Shown: positions 56,668 to 64,000 of the stretch, one piece after another | Layout: every line of letters begins with the position of its first letter | Numbering within the stretch: the first letter of the stretch is position 1 | DNA from: Cornus controversa | Lineage: Eukaryota > Streptophyta > Magnoliopsida > Cornales > Cornaceae | Reading direction: 5' to 3' | Length of the DNA: 64,000 nt | NCBI GenBank assembly: GCA_026545225.1 | Contig: CM048852.1 | Coordinates: 17,154,146-17,218,145, forward strand | Translations under genes and position numbers: made by a program | Notes under the pieces: generated by a model | Seen by the model: only the letters and a program-made list of their open reading frames with translations | What the model was told of the DNA's origin: nothing | The model's database searches: none

Positions 56668-57103
56668 TGTTAGAATATTTTAAATAAGTAAAATATTTTT
56701 TGTGGTTCTATGCACTATTTTCTAAAATTGGATTGCAATGTAATTATCGTTAATTGATTGGTTGGGGTTATACTTGTCAATTTGTGGTCTAATTGACAGT
56801 ATAATATTTACATCGTTGGATTGTGATTTTTCAACTTTATTTGGTGGAATTTAATCCTAACCGTTGATATCTACGTTTCCATAATAGGAAGGGAGACTTA
56901 GGTATTTATTTGTAGAGAAATCGTCCCCCCCCTGTTGTTGTTATAAATAAGGGTTTCATAACCCTTAGGATATCGTACAGAAACAAAAGGTATTCTCAAG
57001 GATTATATCATCAATGAGGTATGTCAATTAAATCTCCTTTATAATTTTTACATAATTTTTTTTATTTCTACAAGTTGAGTATGGAATAAATTCCAACACT
57101 ATT

Positions 57104-59734
57104 GACAAGTCTAGTTCCTAACAAAGGATTGGATATGGCTACAACCCCTTACAAATCAAATCAGTTGGGTATGAAATTTCATTGGCTCTGAGTCAGTTCT
57201 CCAAGGCCTCCGTTGGCTATGATCAAGGATATAGCAATGAGGTGACTCAGGCTTTAGCCATATTGTCGTCAAAGAACCATCCTCAAAGTGACATTTTCCT
57301 TGTGCACATTCCATGTAATATTTTGCATCTTATTGAGCAGGATAAGTCCAAATCTATGTTTTTAAACTTTTATTGCCAGGGAAAATATAATAATAATAAG
57401 GGTGGGGTGCAAAAAAAATTCCCTATGGTATGCATATGGTGGATTCGCCGTTGATCTCTCAATTCTCTCTCCAACAATCTTGGTGTTGTTTGTGGTCATA
57501 ATGTTAGTCTTTCTATCTATCTATCTATTTATATGTGTGTGTTTGTGTATCAAAATTGCGAAAGTTCACATAACTAAAACCCCATTATCAAGTAATTTTT
57601 TTAGTGAATCTGTCATTGATCTCTTAATTCTTTCTCCAGCAATCTTGGTTTTGTTTGTGGTCATGATGTGAGTCTTTCTCTCTGTATATATGTGTATATA
57701 AGTTTACGATTACTTAAGTCAGTTTTATCTATTTGAACAGAATTTTTTCTTAATTTAATTACTTGGATATTTGAAACAAATGTTCTTAATTTAATGACTT
57801 GTTTATTTAAGGGCATTTTCAGAATAAAAAATGGGTGTTTTGGAAATTTTATTTCTTCAACATGTCATGTGCAACTCCTAACTCCTATCGGTCATTTTCT
57901 AATTGATCAGTCATGGCAAGCTGATAGGACTGTTTTGTGCACAAATAAACACTTTGGGGATATTTTTTTTATACTTTACCCTAATAATAATAATAATAAT
58001 ATTGATCATCAACCAAACGTTTTGTGTGGCCCAAATACTTGCACCAAGTTACTACAGCTCAATTGATGCAAGTTGATTTGAGTTATTGCATTGTCGTGTT
58101 TGGGAGGCATAACATCATATTTGGTCAGCAATAGATCAAGAACTAAGGTCATCCAAGAAAAACTAAAGAAATATATATCAAGGTTTTTTTAGTTCTAATA
58201 ACAGATGTTTCCTGTCATATATATATATTTCCAATAAGGAATTTAATCATATTTTTGCCGGCTATGTTTTTTTGTAAAGTCCAATTTTATATATACACGT
58301 CTATATAAAAGTAGGTATTTGAGTATTTGTTCCTTCTTGTGTTATTCATGATGTAGGATACAGATGGTTATAAAATTATTTTATTACGGTCTGTGAGACA
58401 CTACAACTACATAAGCTACAAACTTCCTTAACTAAATGTCACCTTTGTCTTCTCCACTATTGTGGGGGGTAAAATTCATAATAGATTTTTCAGGTATTTT
58501 TGGATCCAAATAATTATTGTCTTTCAAATATCTGGTCTCACTGTCTATGTCACATGAACTCAAAAATATATGAAATATTATACGTGTCTGACAAATATGG
58601 TTGAACATACATTAATATATATATATATTTATAGTAATTCAATTTCAATAAATTATTACTTCAATAGATGAATAATTTGTAAATATTATAAAATAAATAA
58701 CAGTGTTGCTTAAAACTTTATTTTCCTTTAAAAGACAAATATATTTAATATATAACAGTGTTCGATATCAGAAGCCTAGTTAGCAAATCCGCGAATGATA
58801 CGAGAATAATTCGTGTACGTACAATTTTTAAGAAAATATGCATGTATACTGTAAAATACATGTTTTTTTTCTCGAAACATATAAAACTCTTTGATTTGTG
58901 AACGTATTATAGCTGAACGTTTGATTCTATTATTTAGGTTTGTTTATATCACAATCTTCTTCTGAATACGTAAACGGCCATCTTTGTGCTTTAATGGACA
59001 TTTTTTTCCCTTAGTGGAATTTGAATCTTCATTTTCTAGGCATGCAATCAGAGTAAAGAGTTTTTCTTTAATCAACATCTTTTTTCACTCTGTGAATTTG
59101 AAACGTCATTCTCTTTCCCTCTATGCAACATGTGCAATTTGAATTGTCATTTTATAGTACACAATGGAAAGGAAATAAGTTTATCTTCTTATTTCAAATA
59201 CGATTTCTTCTGATTTATGTGTAAGGGGTGACAATACATAGTTAGATAAGTATAGTTGATTATTTGAAGAATTTTTTTTTTATTTTGTGATGATGTCATG
59301 GTTATTAATTAATTAATTTATTCCATGTTTATTGTGAGTTTGTGACAATGTCAATTTTCATGAAATGTAAAATAATTATATTATTTATTACATTTTCTTT
59401 ATTATCTTTATAAAGATAGGACATATAAGAAAATAAATAACATGTGTATAATCGAATTTTTTGTCCTAATTTTTAACTCATACAATGTACTATACACGTA
59501 TGTATTTGTATTCATATTTTTACGTTTTTGTTTCTTATGCCAAATTTTCTAAACGTATTTTTTTTAAAAAAAAAAATCAAATTATACTCGTACGTTTCCA
59601 AATCCGTTTTTTTCCCGTACTGTATTTTACTAACTATGATCAGAAGTCCTGTAACATCTATCTATTATTTATTTTATATTTCTTTTTACTATATTTAAAG
59701 TGTTTTTTTCCATCTCTTTTTCATTTTTTTTTTG
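57104..59734. other. Intergenic AT-rich sequence with one small duplication
   Basis: A ~75 bp direct repeat at about 57449-57523 and 57607-57682 shares gttgatctctcaattctctc-like and cttggtgttgtttgtggtca-like words. A frame at 57182-57454 (LALSQFSKASVGYDQG...) has no recognised domain. No other features; short ATT and TA runs occur at 57985 and 58615. Confidence 0.5.
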
Positions 59735-60267
59735 GTCCTCATCGGAGGTAAATCTGTCAAGTCCCCCGGAAACACATCCACAAACTCTCTAACCACCAGT
59801 GAAAATCCTCCACTAGTCACAATCTCATCCTCCTCGGCTAATAAGCTAGTTAGGAAATATCTAACCCCGTCCCACACACCGGAACTAAGCAAAGACGGAA
59901 TGTAGAAATCATCCCGCTTTCCTACAAAGTAAAAGCAATCACTCTTAGGTGTGCACACCGTCACTCTCCTACGGAGACAATCAATCGTGGATCTAAATGT
60001 AGATAACCAGTCCATACCTAGAATGACTGTCATGCCCCGATTTTCCGACTCCCGGGAACTGAGAGTGAACAATAAAGATCCCACTCGACTCACGTCCATA
60101 AGTCGCTAAGTCTCTAGAACCTAACTTCCTGAACATTTAGAATCCGAGTTTGATACTTATCCCATTAGAAAGAGGATCCAAAAATAGTCAATTTCAAAAA
60201 AAAAAAGATCACTTGATTCGAATTTGAAACGACCAAGTTATGCCTATTTTAAGATTTTGAAAATCTG

Positions 60268-60405
60268 CATTAGTCAACTTGTCAGTCGACTTATAGGGCA
60301 TTAGTCGACTTATGAAGTGCATTAGTTGACTAATTTACTGCTCTAGAAAGCTCTAAAATGCTCTGTCAACGTTAGTCGACTTATAAAAAGCAATCAGTCG
60401 ACTAA
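60268..60405. repeat. Cluster of AGTCGACT words
   Basis: Seven occurrences of (t)tagt(c/t)gac(t/c)ta or close variants, in both readings, in about 140 bp. TCGA-centred words are palindromic. Similar density of a different palindromic word is seen in the dispersed repeats at 15843-15950 (GACCGGT) and 30617-30750 (TCGATC). Confidence 0.7.
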
Positions 60406-61290
60406 TTCAACCTGGAAACTCCATTTTTTACCTTTTTGACCAAAATTTACCCTCATACTCATATCTAAACCTTTCCAACACATAAAACTCATCCAACAAC
60501 ATTCAAATCACTTAAAAATGGTATATCATCATACCCATTTGTCAAATCACACATTTGAATCATAAAGGTCTCGCAATCCATATCCGTTCCCATCAAGGTT
60601 CCACATACCTATACATATATCCACAATTCTCATAAAACCAATCTCATCTTTATACATACAAGATTCAAATGAAAAACACAAGTTACATATATGATAATAT
60701 AACTACAACATTTATATAATTCCAAAAACATTTATTGGGTCCAAAATATACATCCCAAGTCCAAATGGCTCCTAAGTTTATAGTCATTACAAGGATTTCA
60801 TGTATAAGGTCCAAAATGCAAAAAAATCCAACCATGACTACAATTTTATAATCAACGTTCCACAAGTCGGCACGGATAGCCAAACATACAATATTCCAAA
60901 ATATAGCAAAATGCTACTAGAGTTCTATTTGGGCACTCAAGTCCTATCCGTCATCGACGCCTTATCTGTAAAATAGTTTAGAATAAAGGGGTGAGCACCA
61001 CTACGGCTCAGTAAAGGTTCCCCAACCCTCCTAAGTGCTGACCCGACACGACCTACATGAATGCATGTCACTACATTACATGTATTATCCAACATATACC
61101 ATGTTCATTCACAAACAATGCATATATATATATATATAAGAATGCATTAAACACATATCATGCTTCACAATTTGAATTGAAAGCATTATCACAGACATGT
61201 TTCTCTCTCGGACTTAACCCGATACCCTAGCATGATTCTTGACCAACTATACGACCTGGGCCATTTCCCACGCAAATTTTGGAATTTACG

Positions 61291-61587
61291 TCACCGAGAA
61301 CATCGGTCCTACCAGGTAATGAAATTGTTTCCGTACGCACCACCGAGAACATCGGTCCTACCAAATGATTAGATCATTTCAATACACACCACCGAGAACA
61401 TCGGTCCTACCAGGTGATGAGATCATTGTCAGAATGCACCACTGAGAACATCGGTCCTACTAAGTGATGAGATATTTTTGGAATGCACCACTGAGAACAT
61501 CGGTCCCACCAAGTGATGAGATATCTTCGGACCACACCACCGAGAACATCGGTCCTACCAAGTGATGAGACCCTTTCAAGATTTTTA
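61291..61587. repeat. Six tandem 49-bp units with an ACCGA..TCGGT palindrome
   Basis: Units begin near 61291, 61342, 61391, 61441, 61490 and 61539. Core: accgagaacatcggtcctac, then caagtgatgagat and a variable 12-15 bp ending caccacc. The first 15 bases form an inverted repeat (ACCGA-gaaca-TCGGT). Two units read actgagaacatcggt, so one arm mutated. The array sits in the middle of the solo LTR. Confidence 0.92.
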
Positions 61588-64000
61588 CCAAAAATTCCTA
61601 CCTCCAAGGTGGTTAGACCACTTTCCCCCGTTTCCTCACAACAGACACATACATGTATTTCGAACATATATGGATCAAACATTTAAAATTTAAGCTTCAC
61701 AATTTATACACTAGTTATAGAGGAACATAGCACGCATCTTATCTCCACAAAAATCACACATAGCACATATATGTATAACACATGCATATAACCTCTCATA
61801 TGCATACAACTTCAAAATTAGCATACTTTACTCATGCTACACTCAATGCATAATTTTAGCACATAGAACTAACATGCATTCAACCACCTCATATTCTACA
61901 TATAATCACATATATGACACAAGGTTAGGCATTTGCACATAAACCCCAAATTGAGCACAAAACACCTATATACCCAATTCTCCCACTCACACAATTTAAT
62001 CCACATGTTAAAACCAACACAAGGAACACCAAATGTGCAAAGATAGGACTCAAGAGAAGGAGAAAATCTGACTTTCCACCCCTCTCACTCTCCTAAAACA
62101 TGTGATACACTACCTATACCTCTCCTCTTCACCCGAAACTCTAGAATCGACAATTAGGAGAGAAGAAGAACCTCTACCTCGAAAATGAAGGCCTTCTAAG
62201 CACTTCACCAAATTTCTAACGATATCTACCTTGCCAGATCGCAACTTTGTTTAGTTCAAACCGAAGCTCTTGCCGTCCCCTACGAATCTCCCTCTTAAAC
62301 GAAACCCAAATCACACTTGAATGGCTCCGAAATGTAGAGAGAATGTAGAGAGGAGAAGATGGAGAGTTTTAGAGAGAGAAGGAGGTGTGAGAAATGGCTG
62401 AGATTCTCATCCATAGATATTTAAAATATCTAGGACACGCAAAAGACTAAAATGCCCCCGGGCACTTAACGTACCTTCCTAGGCTTCGTTTTTTATTTTG
62501 AAAACTCCTACGGTCTTGAAATTACTTCCTCTACTCTATAAATATTTCATCTAATTCATTCCAAAAAATAAATATTTGCCAAATTTTTTTTAGAATTCCA
62601 GGCCCACTTAAGTTGTATCCCGGGCCCTAGTTTGACTAAAAAGTCAAACTTCTCCAAATCTCCCAAAAACTTTCCAAAATCCTTAAAAAACTTTCCAAAC
62701 ATGTTCCCTAAACTCAAAACATGTTAAACACCATTCAAAATGTATTTATGGCAATTATGATGCGAAAAATACAAACCGGCCAAAATTGGTCACGGTCTTT
62801 ACAATGACATCGAAAGTGGTCATGTCCAGTAACACAAAGTCGAACACTAATCGATGACTAGCAACCTTGATCTCACAAGACCGACACACTCTATCCAGGG
62901 TAACTCTACCTCCAACTGGTGTATCAATGGACAATGGTGACTCTAGTGATGACACCCGTGCTCCTGAATCTATCAACACCCTAGCCCATAAGCTAGAAAA
63001 AAAATACCTCTGACCACTGACGGTCCTAGTATGTCCTCTAACGGCTGACCCTGTTGGCCAATCCCCTGTAAACTTGATTGCTGACTAGAAACAGGTGTAG
63101 GACCTCTCGCTATCTGAGATCCTTGAGTTGACTGTGCTGGTTGAGGCAGTGGTAGTGCCCTAAAGCCAGACTGAGCTGCAGCTGTCTGTACAAACCTTTG
63201 TTGAGATCCTATACCACTCTGAGTCCTCTACCTTTGCGGGTAGTTAAACTTCACATGTTTGGGCTGCTTGCAATAAAAGTATACCTTTTCTCTCACTATC
63301 CCTCCGGGCACTGATGCCACTGTATAACCTTATTGGTAGTCCCTACTGAAGTGACCAACCTGTTGGCAGTTAAAGCACACCACAGAAGGTTGTAAAGATC
63401 CGGTGGGTAAGGCCAATGAAGGTGTCGAGTGAGTCTGCTGCTGCCCTTGAAAACCTGACCTGCCTTCCCTGTGCCTCTTTCTTCCCTAGCTAACTAAAGA
63501 TGCCCTACACTCTTCATTTGTTGTTTATAGTCCCATATCCTTTGGGTGTCTCTGTCACATTCTTCAGCCACTAAGGCTCTGTCAACCGCTTCATTGTAGG
63601 TCCTCAAACCTAAAATGGATACCCTCTTTCTGATAGAGGTTTTTAGTCCCTTCACGAACCTCTTCACCATCAGTTCCTCATTCATCACCATCTCCGGGGT
63701 AAAATGAGCCAATGATGTGAATTTGGTCTCGTACCCCATAACATCTAAGTCTCCTTGGACTAGATCTATAAATTCCTGCCTCATCCGGTCTCTCACCAAA
63801 GTTGAAAAGAACTTATCGAAAAACAACCCCTTAAAGGTTTCCCAATCCATGGTCTCGATGTTGTGGACATTTTCTATGAATTACTACCACCAATTCGCTT
63901 TTCCTTGTAGGTGAAGTGCTACCACTCCCACTTTTAGATCCTCATCAATTGTAAGAGCAACCATGAGTTTATGTGTTTAATCAATCCAGTTGTCTGCCAC

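Larger units (their letters stand above)
45544..57098 (+). mobile_element. Copia-2: Ty1/copia element with target duplication CTATT
   Basis: LTRs are 45544-46021 (478 bp) and 56668-57098 (431 bp), TGTTAGAATATTTTAAATAA to TTCCAACA. They differ mainly by a ~47 bp segment missing from the right LTR. Primer-binding site TGGTATCAGAGC is at 46024-46035 and the polypurine tract (accaagtgggagat) ends at 56667. CTATT flanks both ends (45539-45543 and 57099-57103). The length of 11.5 kb is due to a 6.55 kb insertion in the integrase. Internal coding is sparse and stop-ridden. Confidence 0.93.
60028..62803. mobile_element. 2.78-kb solo LTR, target duplication ATGAC
   Basis: The insertion begins TGTCATGCCCCGATTTTCC and ends GGTCACGGTCTTTACA, with ATGAC at 60023-60027 and 62804-62808. 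No primer site, polypurine tract or coding domain lies inside, and no internal duplication suggests two LTRs, so it is read as a solo LTR left by recombination between two long LTRs. Inside are an AGTCGACT-rich stretch (60268-60405) and a 49-bp tandem array (61291-61587). The orientation of the parent element is not settled. Confidence 0.82.
59735..63999 (-). pseudogene. Gypsy gag-protease, split by a solo LTR
   Basis: From the right edge: gag (VALTIDEDLKVGVVALHLQG, TMDWETFKGLFFDKFF, EFIDLVQGDLDVMGYETKF, SLAHFTPEMV) ends at a stop near 63494. A zinc-knuckle remnant FNCQQVGHFSRDY at about 63380-63335 has Tyr for the last Cys. The retropepsin starts LIDSGARVSS (62975) and runs DMTTFDVI to 62804. 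After the solo LTR it resumes ILGMDWLSTFRSTIDC (60027 leftward) and goes on to EFVDVFPGDLTDLPP. With one ATGAC removed the frame rejoins exactly (FDVILGMDW). Stops lie between gag and protease. Confidence 0.85.
59735..64000 (-). mobile_element. Ty3/gypsy element, truncated at both ends of view
   Basis: Runs from the window's right edge leftward. The left limit near 59735 comes just after the linker VVREFVDVFPGDLTDLPP that normally precedes RT; RT itself and the rest are missing, so the element is broken there. A solo LTR of another family is inserted at 60028-62803. LTRs of this element were not seen. Confidence 0.75.

Noticed and set aside
57182-57454. 90-codon frame beginning MALSQFSKASVGYDQG
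   Set aside because: Looks somewhat protein-like but has no recognisable domain and no supporting exons; left unassigned.

Overview
The window is nuclear DNA of a flowering plant, almost certainly a eudicot. The evidence is spliced genes with GT-AG introns, a nuclear-encoded mitochondrial ribosomal protein, plant-only calmodulin-binding families (IQD, IQM), and abundant Ty1/copia and Ty3/gypsy LTR elements. The species cannot be named from the sequence. The only gene that reads intact from start to stop is the mitochondrial ribosomal protein bL34 gene (1530-8097, three exons, 146 residues). The other gene-like regions are broken, partial or transposon-derived. No rRNA, tRNA or CRISPR was seen.

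Left third (1-25 kb): duplicated and decayed gene pieces. The bL34m leader with its start codon occurs three times in tandem. Its first intron holds a ~3.95 kb copy of an IQD-gene segment flanked by a ~115 bp duplication of intron sequence. A second copy of that segment lies at 9623-12694, next to an IQM pseudogene (12767-16693). The two IQD copies share at least three disabling changes, so the gene seems to have died before it was duplicated. A 3'-truncated copy of bL34m (23210-24624) lacks both the triplication and the insertion, which helps order events. A small two-exon gene at 20646-21554 has an in-frame stop near its end. A miniature LTR pair lies at 17660-18733.

Middle (25-45 kb): a decayed Ptta/En-Spm-like transposon gene, dispersed non-coding repeats, and a three-level nest at 32-39 kb. 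There a degenerate Copia element sits in a dispersed repeat and is itself split by a minus-strand, gag/protease-only LTR element with a perfect 5 bp target duplication. Next come a VPS16 first-exon pseudogene and a GGT-rich minisatellite.

Right third (45-64 kb): an 11.5 kb Copia element (target duplication CTATT) whose integrase is split by a 6.55 kb composite Gypsy-type insertion (target duplication ATTAA). The composite is built head-to-head: two gag regions diverge from a central LTR junction, and both outer ends are LTR 3' ends. The window closes with a minus-strand Gypsy gag-protease split by a 2.78 kb solo LTR (target duplication ATGAC).

Overall this is a repeat-rich accessory interval. 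Its interest lies in how pieces were copied and joined rather than in a working multi-gene pathway.
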